The notes under the pieces: model-generated
The model's database searches: none
Told to the model about the DNA's origin: nothing
Seen by the model: the letters and a program-made list of their open reading frames with translations, nothing else
In this document: piece by piece, positions 41,389-50,006 of the stretch
Position numbering within the stretch: the stretch's first letter is position 1
Layout of the letters: each line of letters opens with the position of its first letter
Made by a program: the position numbers and the translations under genes
Assembly: GCA_934098505.1 (NCBI GenBank)
Contig: CAKOOR010000003.1
Span: 62,001-126,000, forward strand
Source: an uncultured Bacilli bacterium
GTDB taxonomy: Bacteria; Bacillota_I; Bacilli_A; RF39; UBA660
Direction of reading: 5' to 3'
Length of the DNA: 64,000 nt

Positions 41389-43356
41389 GCAATGAATTTA
41401 GAAGAAATTAAAGGAGTAGGAGATAAAAGTTTACTATTGTTAAAAAAGTTAAATATTACCACTTTTAGTGAACTTTTAGAGTACTATCCTTATCGTTATG
41501 AGATTGTAAAACTAGGTAATTTAACAGCCTGTATATTTGACAAAGGTACCATAAATGTCCAAGTAGCCAGTATTCCTACTGTAACTTATATGAATGGTCA
41601 TTTAAACCGTCTTAGTATGAAGTGTCTATATAATGGTACTATGTTAAGCGTTAGTATCTTTAATAGAGGCTATCTAAAATCCAGAATAAAACCTGGTTCT
41701 TATATTAGTATTACCGGCCACTATGATTCCCTACGCAATACTTTTACCGCCACTGATATTAGTTTAGAAGTCTTAAATAAAAATGAAATAATTCCTATTT
41801 ATCATCTTGTAAGTGGTATTAATAATAAAATGTTAAGAAATTTAATGAAAAGTAGTTTAGAGTCACCTTTCAATATCGAGGATTATATTCCTAAAGTTTT
41901 TAATGATAAATACCATTTTCTAACTAAAGAAGAAGCTTTAAAAAATATCCATTTACCAGATGATCCTAAGACTTTAAAACAAGCTAAGTTAAAATTAATC
42001 TATGAAGAATTTTTTATCTTTGCCTTTAAAATTAATTATTTAAAATCTTTAAGAAATAAAAATCAAGGTCTTAAAAAAGAAGTTTCCCGACCTGAAGTCG
42101 ATGTTTTTATCCAAAGTTTACCTTTTAGTTTAACTCCTGACCAATTAGAAGCAGTTGATGCTATTTATAAGGATATGACTAGTCCAATTAAAATGAATAG
42201 GCTAGTATTAGGGGATGTCGGTAGTGGCAAAACGGTAGTTGGTTTATGTGCCATTGTTATGAATACCATTGCTGGATTTCAAAGTGCCTTAATGGCTCCT
42301 ACCGAGGTCCTTGCTCGTCAACATTATGAATCTTTACAGAAAATGGCCCCCCAAGTAAAATTCGGCTTAATCGTTGGCAGTATGAATAAGTCCGAAAAAA
42401 AACAAGTTCTTCTAAATTTAGCTCTAGGTCATCTTGATTGTTTAATTGGTACGCATGCTATCTTAAATGAAAAAGTCGAATTTAAGAACTTAGGCTTGGT
42501 AATTACTGATGAACAACATCGTTTTGGAGTCAATCAACGTAATATTATTGAAAATAAAGGTCATAGTGTCGATGTTATCTATATGAGTGCTACCCCGATT
42601 CCTAGAACTTACGCTTTAGGGCTTTATGGTGATATGGACTTATCCTTAATTAAAACTAAACCTAATGGAAGAAAAAGTATTATTACTAAATTTATCCTCG
42701 ATAAAGATCTTATAACAGCCTTAAAAGTTTGTTATGATAACTTAAAAATGGGTCATCAAGTTTATGTTGTAGCCCCTTTAATTGAATCGACCAACACAGA
42801 TTTAGACGACATTAAGAAATTAGAAGAAAAATTTAATTTGGCTTTTCAAGGCAAATATCCGGTTGGTATCTTACATGGCAAAATGAATAAAAATGTTAAA
42901 AACAAAATTATTGCCGATTTTAAAGAAGGAAATATTAAGATTTTAGTTTCAACAACCGTTATCGAAGTAGGGGTCGATGTTAGTAATGCCACTGTCATGT
43001 TAATTTACAATGCTAACCTTTTTGGCTTGGCTACTTTACACCAACTACGTGGTCGTGTTGGCCGCAATGCTTTCCAAAGTTATTGCTTCTTAATAAGTAA
43101 AGTAGATGAACCAAGGCTTCGGGTTCTTGAGGGTAGTAATGACGGTTTCTATATAAGTGCAAAAGATTTTGAAATGCGAGGCGAAGGCGATATTTTTGGA
43201 GAAAAACAAAGCGGCGATATGCATTTTAAAATAGCTAATATTAAAAGAGATAGTAAAATTTGGTTGCAAGCATTTAATGATGCTAAATGGTATTTAGAAA
43301 ATTTTGATAACAATCAATTGTATTTAGATATCATGACTACTTTACGAACCAATTAG
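41386..43356 (+). CDS. recG: ATP-dependent DNA helicase RecG
   Basis: About 656 residues. N-terminal wedge/OB domain (LEEIKGVGDKSLLLLKKL, YPYRYE), helicase domain 1 with Walker A (GDVGSGKTVV), APTEVLARQHYESL, DEQHRFGV box II and MSATPIPRT, then domain 2 with GRVGRNAFQSYC and the C-terminal SDGFYISAKDFEMRG-type motif. It remodels stalled replication forks and Holliday junctions. It starts at ATG 41386 or GTG 41383; no SD is present. Confidence 0.95.
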   Translation: MAMNLEEIKGVGDKSLLLLKKLNITTFSELLEYYPYRYEIVKLGNLTACIFDKGTINVQVASIPTVTYMNGHLNRLSMKCLYNGTMLSVSIFNRGYLKSRIKPGSYISITGHYDSLRNTFTATDISLEVLNKNEIIPIYHLVSGINNKMLRNLMKSSLESPFNIEDYIPKVFNDKYHFLTKEEALKNIHLPDDPKTLKQAKLKLIYEEFFIFAFKINYLKSLRNKNQGLKKEVSRPEVDVFIQSLPFSLTPDQLEAVDAIYKDMTSPIKMNRLVLGDVGSGKTVVGLCAIVMNTIAGFQSALMAPTEVLARQHYESLQKMAPQVKFGLIVGSMNKSEKKQVLLNLALGHLDCLIGTHAILNEKVEFKNLGLVITDEQHRFGVNQRNIIENKGHSVDVIYMSATPIPRTYALGLYGDMDLSLIKTKPNGRKSIITKFILDKDLITALKVCYDNLKMGHQVYVVAPLIESTNTDLDDIKKLEEKFNLAFQGKYPVGILHGKMNKNVKNKIIADFKEGNIKILVSTTVIEVGVDVSNATVMLIYNANLFGLATLHQLRGRVGRNAFQSYCFLISKVDEPRLRVLEGSNDGFYISAKDFEMRGEGDIFGEKQSGDMHFKIANIKRDSKIWLQAFNDAKWYLENFDNNQLYLDIMTTLRTN

Positions 43357-43408
43357 TAAAGCAAATGTAAATAAAATGTCAATTTAAAAATATTTTCTAT
43401 TTGTGTAC

Positions 43409-43437
43409 TTGACATTTATAATTAAAAATAATATTAT
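43409..43437 (+). promoter_or_regulatory. Near-consensus promoter for a structured RNA
   Basis: TTGACA (43409-43414), 17 bases, TATTAT (43432-43437): the best promoter match I see in the window. Confidence 0.8.
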
Positions 43438-43443
43438 GTATGT

Positions 43444-43550
43444 AGCATGATAAAGTCATGCTGAAAAAAGATTACATATTTTACGATTTTAAAGTGACTT
43501 ATGTAATCGACCAAAAACCCCCTGAAGAGAGCGAAAGCTCTCATTTTTTG
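43444..43550 (+). ncRNA. Putative ~107-nt three-hairpin small RNA
   Basis: Starts just after the promoter at 43409. Hairpin 1: AGCATGA/TCATGCT (43444-43462). Hairpin 2: GATTACATA/TATGTAATC (43470-43508). Hairpin 3 with GAAA loop: GAGAGC/GCTCTC (43527-43542), then ATTTTTTG, an intrinsic terminator. A 61-codon open frame runs through it but has no SD and is broken by the structures. Class unknown. A further hairpin AGAGTTC/GAACTCT (43581-43598) and a second CTGAAGAGAGC lie just downstream. Confidence 0.6.
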
Positions 43551-43708
43551 TTTGAAAAGTGTGATAAAATAAGAGATTTAAGAGTTCCACAGAACTCTCT
43601 GAAGAGAGCTAGGTACCGTTTAATATATTTTTATAATTTTTGAACAATCACTTTAATAAAATATGATATAATATAGTCAAATATTTTTGAAAGAAAGATG
43701 ATGATAAA

Positions 43709-44050
43709 ATGACATTAGAAGAATATTTAAAAAAGTACACTGTGAATATGAATCAGAATGAAATATCAGAAATTAGCGATTCTAATATAAGAAATATTAA
43801 AATGAAATATTGGTATAAAAAGCATAAAGCCTTTTTAAATGAGGTAGAAATAAAAGATACTGAACTTGGAAATGAATTTGATAGAATAGAAGGATTAGAA
43901 AAGAAAGAATTAGAGGATTATTATAGCGAATATAAAATACGACACACTAATCCAAAACATGCAATTATAGAACAAGAATCTGAAATGATGGAAGACATGA
44001 CTGAGGGGCAATTAGCCGAATATTTAGCTGAAAATTTTAATGATTATTAA
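43709..44050 (+). CDS. Hypothetical acidic protein
   Basis: 113 residues, rich in Glu and Asn, largely helical (LEEYLKKYTVNMNQNEISEI ... GQLAEYLAENFNDY). No membrane segment and no family recognised. It has its own TATAAT -10 (near 43668) and a GAAAGAAAG SD, and its own terminator, so it is likely a real monocistronic gene. Confidence 0.6.
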   Translation: MTLEEYLKKYTVNMNQNEISEISDSNIRNIKMKYWYKKHKAFLNEVEIKDTELGNEFDRIEGLEKKELEDYYSEYKIRHTNPKHAIIEQESEMMEDMTEGQLAEYLAENFNDY

Positions 44051-44051
44051 A

Positions 44052-44097
44052 ACGGGGCTGAGTGGAAATGAATAATTTCTACTTAGCTTCTTTTTTA
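44052..44097 (+). terminator. Terminator after the hypothetical gene
   Basis: GGGGCTGAGTGGAAAT pairs with ATTTCTACTTAGCTTC (G-T pairs), followed by TTTTTT. Confidence 0.75.
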
Positions 44098-44181
44098 AAC
44101 ATTAAAATTTGAAAAAATCCCAGAGAATAACTTCTGGGGCCATATGTGATATAATCTAATTGACGAAAGAAGATACATCAC

Positions 44182-44244
44182 ATGGATTATTTTAATATAA
44201 AACTTACTTTGTATAATCATGACTTTAATAACATAAAAAATTAA
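44182..44244 (+). CDS. Possible 20-residue peptide ORF
   Basis: MDYFNIKLTLYNHDFNNIKN, preceded by a TATAAT (near 44152) and a GAAAGAAG SD 8 bases before the ATG. Its stop lies inside the inverted repeat at 44239-44275. It could be a leader peptide or a chance frame in a short transcript; I recognise no family. Confidence 0.3.
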   Translation: MDYFNIKLTLYNHDFNNIKN

Positions 44245-44290
44245 TATTCAGCGTTGTTCCACTTGAATATTAATTGCATTATTTTTTATG
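44239..44290 (+). terminator. Inverted repeat with T-rich tail after the small ORF
   Basis: AATTAATATTCA and TGAATATTAATT (perfect 12 bp, 13-nt loop), followed by GCATTATTTTTTATGC. The rest of the gap (44291-44500) shows only a 29-codon frame at 44416 without an SD. Confidence 0.6.
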
Positions 44291-44520
44291 CCGTTGCCCT
44301 AGTGAAAGACTAAATACCCCAGCATTAATTACTGTGGTCAATTTACAAATTCATTCGAATTAAATGACACACTTTAAGATTTTGCTTGCTTTTTAAAATA
44401 AAATAATGTAACATAATGGTGCCAATGGAAATTATATTGGTAAGAAATGAAGGGGAAGGAAAATTTACTAAAAATCTTTATATGAAAAGATTAGAAAGTA
44501 AATAAAAGGAAAGTGATAAT

Positions 44521-45072
44521 ATGCGCAAAAAAATATTAGTTTTAATAATATCTGTTTTATGTTTAACTGGTTGTAATAAATTCAAAGGCACTTGGTGTCG
44601 TAGTACCGAAGTATTTGGCACTATCGTTGTAACTAAAACAGGAGTAACAAGAAAACAAATTACCAATATTGAAAATACGATTAAAGAATTTGGTAATTAT
44701 AAATCTTATGATATTATTGATTCCATAGAAAAAGGAAATACTTCTATTACAATTTACTTTAATGAAAGTAGTAAAGCTAATGAATTGATTGATTTAGTAA
44801 AGAATTTAGATGGGGTTGATAAAGCAGAAAAGAAAAGCTTTGTTGTAACCAGTGAAAAATTAGAAGTAAAAAGTAAAAATAAATTTATATACAGTACAAA
44901 CTTAGATAATGTTGATGCTTTAGTAGAAAATGGTGAATATACCTTAAACGATGATGGCACATTAAGCATTTATGGCGATAGAAATTTCTATTTGAAAGAT
45001 AAATTTGTTTGTACTGATGCTGATTGCAATAACATCTTAAGAAAAAAAAGCAGAACTAATACATGCAAATAG
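44521..45072 (+). CDS. Small lipoprotein of unknown function
   Basis: 183 residues with a lipoprotein signal (lipobox LTGC, Cys at 18). The mature part begins NKFKGTWCRS; a helix-strand domain follows (ITNIENTIKEFGNY ... DLVKNLDGVDKAEKKSF) and the end carries three more cysteines (FVCTDADCN, NTCK). No family recognised. SD AAAGGAAAGTGAT. Followed 19 bases later by the next gene, probably one unit. Confidence 0.7.
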   Translation: MRKKILVLIISVLCLTGCNKFKGTWCRSTEVFGTIVVTKTGVTRKQITNIENTIKEFGNYKSYDIIDSIEKGNTSITIYFNESSKANELIDLVKNLDGVDKAEKKSFVVTSEKLEVKSKNKFIYSTNLDNVDALVENGEYTLNDDGTLSIYGDRNFYLKDKFVCTDADCNNILRKKSRTNTCK

Positions 45073-45091
45073 AAAAGATAAAGGTGGCTAT

Positions 45092-45655
45092 ATGAAATTG
45101 AAAGTCGTAAAAAAATTAGATTTAGGAAAAGAGATTAAATATACTCAATTTTTTAATGATTATTTGGTATATTTAACTAATACATTTGAAAAAGAATTAG
45201 CTAATGAAATTGACAGATTTGGAGAAATTATTTATAATTTACAAGCTAACGCATACAGTCCTTGTGAAATATATAATTCCAAAAAAAATAAGTTGATGAT
45301 TGAGTTTGCCCTACCAAGTGGCATTGAATATTTAACTACTAGAAGAAATGAAGAAAATCCTCATCCAGCTGCTTATCAAATGATAAATTATCAAAATTTA
45401 GAATATCCTAGTAGAAAAATTACTATCAATTATTATGCCTTTTTAAAAGCTTTAGTAAGTAATGGCTTTAGCTGCTGTCTTTTAATGGATAACGATGATT
45501 TAGAAAGATTAAAAAGTGGTGCTTTACCTTCTTTAAAAACTGATTTATCCATTACTAAAAGTTATATTGATATTCCCGAAAAAACACAGCAAAAGAATGC
45601 TATGCGAATGCTTAATTTAAGACGTGAGTATCCAGATAACCGTAAAAGTCTTTAG
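45092..45655 (+). CDS. Hypothetical cytosolic protein
   Basis: 187 residues with no signal or membrane segment. Mixed helix/strand, with a PSGIEYLTTRRNEENPHPAAYQ segment and two adjacent cysteines (FSCCLLMD). No family recognised. It follows the lipoprotein gene closely and precedes the thrS T-box. Confidence 0.6.
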   Translation: MKLKVVKKLDLGKEIKYTQFFNDYLVYLTNTFEKELANEIDRFGEIIYNLQANAYSPCEIYNSKKNKLMIEFALPSGIEYLTTRRNEENPHPAAYQMINYQNLEYPSRKITINYYAFLKALVSNGFSCCLLMDNDDLERLKSGALPSLKTDLSITKSYIDIPEKTQQKNAMRMLNLRREYPDNRKSL

Positions 45656-45659
45656 ACTA

Positions 45660-45900
45660 TTGACATTAAGTTAAAAAAGACATAAAATTAATTTAACAAT
45701 TTTGATTAGGACGAGATTATTTAAATATCTTTTTAAAGAGAGTTTGTGCTTGGTGTGATGCAAATAAAAGAGTTAAATAATTACTACCTATGAATTGGCT
45801 AGCAAAACTAGCCCGGTCAAGGCCGTTATCATAAATTAAGTAAATTAAAGGATGGTACCGCATTAATTGCTCCTTTCGGGGGGCGTTAGTGCGTTTTTTT
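45660..45900 (+). promoter_or_regulatory. T-box riboswitch for thrS with terminator
   Basis: Promoter TTGACA (45660-45665) with TAAAAT near 45684. The leader has a stem I region with an AGAGAG segment and a specifier-like ACTACC (about 45811-45816), giving ACC for Thr. The conserved T-box GATGGTACCGC (45851-45861) overlaps the terminator CGCATTAATTGCTCC / GGGGGGCGTTAGTGCG plus seven Ts (45859-45900). Uncharged tRNA-Thr would pair with the T-box and stop termination; a tRNA-Thr(GGT) is at 62658. Confidence 0.88.
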
Positions 45901-45915
45901 ATTGGAGGTGAACAT

Positions 45916-46128
45916 TTGACTTTTGCAAAAGAACAAAAATTAAAAAATTTAATAGATGAATACAATGTTATAAGTAAAGCCTTACTTACAGCACCCACTT
46001 TAAAGAATAAAATTGCTCTTTATGAGATGCTGGAAGAAGTAAAAGGCGATTTGTTTGTTTTTGGCTATGAATACAATGTTAAACTCAAAGTAAAGAAAAT
46101 ACTAGAACTAGAAAGAGAGAAAAAATAA
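45916..46128 (+). CDS. Small helical protein co-transcribed with thrS
   Basis: 70 residues from the TTG at 45916, chosen because GGAGG (45904-45908) lies 7 bases upstream; the in-frame start at 45889 is within the terminator. Helical, LTFAKEQKLKNLIDEYNVISKALL ... LELEREKK in outline, no family recognised. It sits between the T-box and thrS, and its stop overlaps the thrS ATG, so it is under threonine control and translationally coupled. Confidence 0.6.
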   Translation: MTFAKEQKLKNLIDEYNVISKALLTAPTLKNKIALYEMLEEVKGDLFVFGYEYNVKLKVKKILELEREKK

Positions 46129-47882
46129 TGATAAATATTAAAGAAGATAAAAATTTAAGTGTGTTAAATCACTCATGTGCTCATTTAATGGCTCAAGCTG
46201 TTAAGCACTTATATCCCAATGCTAAGTTTTGGGTAGGACCCGTAGTAGAAGAAGGTTTCTATTACGATATGGATTTAGGTAATACCGTTTTAAATGAAGA
46301 AGATATAGATAAAATTTCCAAAGAAATGAAAAAAATTGCTAAAGATGGAAAAAAAATAATTCGTCATGAAATTAGTAAACAAGAAGCATTAGAAATGTTT
46401 AAAGATGATCCCTACAAGATAGACTTAATTGAAAACATGCCTGAAGATGAGATTATTTCTTGTTACAGTCAAGGAGACTTTACCGATCTTTGTCGTGGAC
46501 CCCATGTTGATAATGTTAAATTACTTAAAAACTTTAAATTATTAAAATTTAGTGGCGCTTATTATAAAGGCGACTCTAAAAATAAAATGTTACAAAGAGT
46601 GTATGGTGTTTGTTTTGATACCCCTGAAGCTTTAGAAAAACATTTAGCCGAGTTAGAAGATGCCAAAACAAGAGATCATAGAAAACTAGGTAAAGATTTA
46701 GGCATATTCATGTTTAGTGACTTGGTTGGTAAAGGACTTCCTATGTGGTTACCAAATGGTTTCATTGTCCGTCGTGCCTTAGTTGATTACATCATGGATA
46801 AAGAAATTTCTTTAGGTTATCAACATGTTATGACACCATCTCTTGGTAATGTCGAACTTTATAAGACTTCTGGTCACTGGGATCATTATAAAGATGATAT
46901 GTTCCCTAAAATGGAACTTGATGATGAAGCTTACGTTTTAAGACCAATGAATTGTCCACATCATATGATGATGTTTAAGAATAGATTACATTCTTATCGT
47001 GATTTACCAATTAGAATTGCTGAAATTGCTAATGACTTTAGATATGAAGCTAGTGGCGCCGTATGTGGTATTGAAAGAACTAGAGCTTTTACTCAAAATG
47101 ATTCCCATATTTTTTGTCGTCCAGAGCAAATAGAGTCAGAAGTAAAAGGCGTCATTGATTTAATTTTAGATGTTTATAAAGATTTTGGCTTTAAAGATTT
47201 TAAATTTAGATTATCTTTAAGAGATACCAAGAATGTTGATAAGTACTTTGGTAATGACGAATTATGGGAAAAGAGTGAAAATGCCTTAAGAACTATTTTA
47301 AAAAATACTGGTCATGAATATTATGAAGCTGAAGGCGAGGCCGCCTTTTACGGACCAAAAATTGATGTTCAAGTAAGAAGTGCTATCGGTCATGATGAAA
47401 CATTATCAACAGTTCAATTAGATTATCAATTACCAGAAAGATTTGAGCTAGAATATATTAATGAAGATAATGAAAAAGTAAGACCAGTAGTTATTCACCG
47501 TGCTATCTTAGGTTCACTTGATAGATTTATTGCTTTCCTTTTAGAAGAAACAAAAGGTTACCTACCATTATGGCTTGCTCCTCATCAAGTAAATATTATT
47601 CCAGTTAATAATAACTATCATTTAGAATATGCTAAAGAAGTAGAAAATTTATTAAAAAATAGAGGAATTAGAGTAAATCTTGATGATAGAGAAGAAAAAG
47701 TTGGCTATAAAATGCGTGAAGCCATTATGAGTAAATATCCATATATCTTAGTACTTGGTGATAACGAAGTAAATAATAAAACTATTACTTATAGAACTAG
47801 TCAAAGTGAAGAAAAAGTTACTATTACTTTAGATAAATTTATAAGTAAAGTAAAAACAGAAATAGAAGATAAAATAAGATAA
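46128..47882 (+). CDS. thrS: Threonyl-tRNA synthetase lacking the N-terminal TGS domain
   Basis: 584 residues. It begins directly in the editing domain (LNHSCAHLMAQAVKHLYP, with the second HxxxH-type cysteine region SCYSQGDFTDLCRGPH), then the class II catalytic core with zinc ligands (MNCPHHMMMF, NDSHIF, VIHRAILGSLDRF) and the anticodon domain (APHQVNIIPVN ... DDREEKVGYKMREA). The ~60-residue TGS domain present in Bacillus ThrS (~640 residues) is missing; the SD and the coupling to the upstream gene fix the start. Regulated by the T-box at 45660. Confidence 0.94.
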   Translation: MINIKEDKNLSVLNHSCAHLMAQAVKHLYPNAKFWVGPVVEEGFYYDMDLGNTVLNEEDIDKISKEMKKIAKDGKKIIRHEISKQEALEMFKDDPYKIDLIENMPEDEIISCYSQGDFTDLCRGPHVDNVKLLKNFKLLKFSGAYYKGDSKNKMLQRVYGVCFDTPEALEKHLAELEDAKTRDHRKLGKDLGIFMFSDLVGKGLPMWLPNGFIVRRALVDYIMDKEISLGYQHVMTPSLGNVELYKTSGHWDHYKDDMFPKMELDDEAYVLRPMNCPHHMMMFKNRLHSYRDLPIRIAEIANDFRYEASGAVCGIERTRAFTQNDSHIFCRPEQIESEVKGVIDLILDVYKDFGFKDFKFRLSLRDTKNVDKYFGNDELWEKSENALRTILKNTGHEYYEAEGEAAFYGPKIDVQVRSAIGHDETLSTVQLDYQLPERFELEYINEDNEKVRPVVIHRAILGSLDRFIAFLLEETKGYLPLWLAPHQVNIIPVNNNYHLEYAKEVENLLKNRGIRVNLDDREEKVGYKMREAIMSKYPYILVLGDNEVNNKTITYRTSQSEEKVTITLDKFISKVKTEIEDKIR

Positions 47883-47988
47883 TTTAAAAATCTGTAATGA
47901 TAAATTATAGTCTTATAAAAATACGACTATAAATAATAAGCCTTATTTAAATAAATTATAAGTTTATTAATCTCATTGATTTAAACCA

Positions 47989-48029
47989 AAAATGTCTATT
48001 ATTCTTAGGAATAAAGGCATTTTTTTTCG
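47989..48029 (+). terminator. Terminator of the thrS operon
   Basis: AAATGTCTATTATTC, loop TTAG, GAATAAAGGCATTT and then eight Ts. The arms contain one bulge. Confidence 0.75.
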
Positions 48030-48094
48030 AAAAAATTGCCTGCGAAACTAGTAAAAATTTAAAAATTATGGTAATGTATTAAGTGGTGATTAAA

Positions 48095-50002
48095 ATGGTA
48101 AAATATGATGAATCAAGCATCAAGATATTAGAAGGCCTAGAGGCTGTAAGAAAAAGACCTGGTATGTATATAGGCTCAACAGATAAAAGAGGATTACATC
48201 ATTTAGTCTGGGAGATTGTAGATAATGCCATCGATGAAGCCATTAATGGCTATGGTAACTATGTTAAAATATCTTTAAATAAAGATGGTTCGATAACCGT
48301 AAATGACCATGGTCGTGGTGTGCCAATTGGCATGCATGAATCCGGTAAATCAACTCCTGAAGTTATATATACAGTACTCCATGCTGGCGGTAAATTTAGT
48401 GAGGCTGGCTATAAAGTTTCCGGCGGTTTACATGGTGTCGGTGCCTCAGTTGTTAATGCTTTATCTAAAAGAATGGATGTAACAATTTATCGTGATGGCG
48501 TCATTTCCAATATTAAGTTTGTTGATGGTGGTAAAGTAGAAGTCCCTCTTCATACAATTGGCAGTACAAATAAAACTGGAACAACCGTTACTTTTTTACC
48601 TGATGATGAAATTTTTAAATCTACACAATTTTCTTTTACAACTATTGCCGAAAGAATGCAAGAATCAGCTTTTTTACTTAGTGGGATAACTATTGAAGTA
48701 GTTGATGAAATCGATAACAAAGATGTTAAGTATCATTATGAAAATGGTTTAGTATCATTTATTGACTATATGAATGAAAATAAAACCTCATTACATAAAG
48801 TCATTAATTTTAAAGGCTTAAAAAATGGTATCGAAGTTGAAGTAGCCATGCAATATACATCTTCTTATCAAGAAGAAATTTTATCGTTTGTTAACAATGT
48901 TAAAACTGGTGATGGGGGATCTCATGAAGTAGGATTTAAGACGGCTATTACGAAAGTATTTAATGACTACGCTAAACAAAATAATATATTTAAAGGTAAA
49001 GATAGTGTTTTAGACGGCAGTGATGTTCGTGAAGGCTTAACGGCTGTTATTAACTTAAAAGTTCCCGAAGAATTACTACAATTTGAAGGCCAAACTAAGG
49101 GAAAATTGGGAACTCCAGAAGCCAGAGTGGCTACTAATGATGTAGTTTATGAAAATTTACAATTCTTTTTAGAAGAAAATAAAGAAATTGCTTTAACCAT
49201 TTTAGAAAAAGCCCAAAAGAGCAAAGTAGCCCGTGAAGCAGCAAGAAAAGCCCGTGAAGAAGCTAGAAATGGTAAAAAGAATAGTAAACAGGAAAAAAAT
49301 TTATCTGGTAAACTAGCTCCAGCTCAAAGTAAAAATCCCAAGATTAATGAATTATTCTTAGTCGAAGGTGATTCAGCCGGTGGTTCTGCCAAAGGTGGCC
49401 GTGATCGTAAATTTCAAGCTATCCTCCCTTTAAGAGGTAAAGTTTTAAATACTGCTAAAGCTAGTATGGAAGATATTTATAAAAACGAAGAAATTAATAC
49501 TTTAATCTATACGATAGGAGCCGGAGTAGGAGCAAACTTTGATGCCACTGAGTCTAATTATGATAAGGTTATCATCATGACCGATGCGGATGTCGATGGC
49601 GCTCATATTCAAATCTTACTATTAACTTTTTTCTATCATTATATGCGTGGTCTAATTGAGGCTGGTAAACTTTATATAGCGCTTCCACCATTATATAAAT
49701 TAGATTATGGTAAAAATAAACAAATTTATGCTTATAGTGATGATGAGCTAAATGAAATTAAAAATAATAATACTGGTAAATATACTATTCAAAGATATAA
49801 AGGTTTAGGTGAAATGAATCCTGAACAACTTTGGGAAACAACTATGAATCCCGAAACAAGAACTTTAATTCGTGTTAATATTAATGATGCGGCTTTAGCG
49901 CAAAAACGTGTTGAAGTCTTGATGGGTGACAAGGTCGAACCAAGAAAAGAGTGGATTGACGAAAATGTCGAATTTACTTTAGAAGATAATTATAGAGGGT
50001 GA
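48095..50002 (+). CDS. parE: DNA topoisomerase IV subunit B
   Basis: 635 residues from the ATG at 48095 (SD AAGTGGTGAT). GHKL ATPase (VDNAIDEAINGYG, NDHGRGVPIGMH, GGLHGVGASVVNALS), transducer, and TOPRIM with VEGDSAGGSAKGGRDRKFQAILPLRGKVLN and DADVDGAHI. The TPEVIYTVLHAGGKFSEAGYKVSGG region is closer to ParE than GyrB of Bacilli, and the partner at 50007 lacks a GyrA box. It forms the ATPase half of the chromosome-decatenating enzyme. Confidence 0.93.
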   Translation: MVKYDESSIKILEGLEAVRKRPGMYIGSTDKRGLHHLVWEIVDNAIDEAINGYGNYVKISLNKDGSITVNDHGRGVPIGMHESGKSTPEVIYTVLHAGGKFSEAGYKVSGGLHGVGASVVNALSKRMDVTIYRDGVISNIKFVDGGKVEVPLHTIGSTNKTGTTVTFLPDDEIFKSTQFSFTTIAERMQESAFLLSGITIEVVDEIDNKDVKYHYENGLVSFIDYMNENKTSLHKVINFKGLKNGIEVEVAMQYTSSYQEEILSFVNNVKTGDGGSHEVGFKTAITKVFNDYAKQNNIFKGKDSVLDGSDVREGLTAVINLKVPEELLQFEGQTKGKLGTPEARVATNDVVYENLQFFLEENKEIALTILEKAQKSKVAREAARKAREEARNGKKNSKQEKNLSGKLAPAQSKNPKINELFLVEGDSAGGSAKGGRDRKFQAILPLRGKVLNTAKASMEDIYKNEEINTLIYTIGAGVGANFDATESNYDKVIIMTDADVDGAHIQILLLTFFYHYMRGLIEAGKLYIALPPLYKLDYGKNKQIYAYSDDELNEIKNNNTGKYTIQRYKGLGEMNPEQLWETTMNPETRTLIRVNINDAALAQKRVEVLMGDKVEPRKEWIDENVEFTLEDNYRG

Positions 50003-50006
50003 TTAT

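Noticed and set aside
43605..43625. T-box-like AGGTACCG
   Set aside because: The rest of a T-box (stem I, specifier, competing terminator and a downstream synthetase or transporter) is missing.
43458..43643. 61-codon frame MLKKDYIFYDF...
   Set aside because: No SD, it starts inside hairpin 1 and crosses a terminator hairpin; the region is better explained as an RNA gene.
44416..44505. 29-codon frame upstream of the lipoprotein gene
   Set aside because: No SD or conservation can be seen; probably chance in AT-rich DNA.
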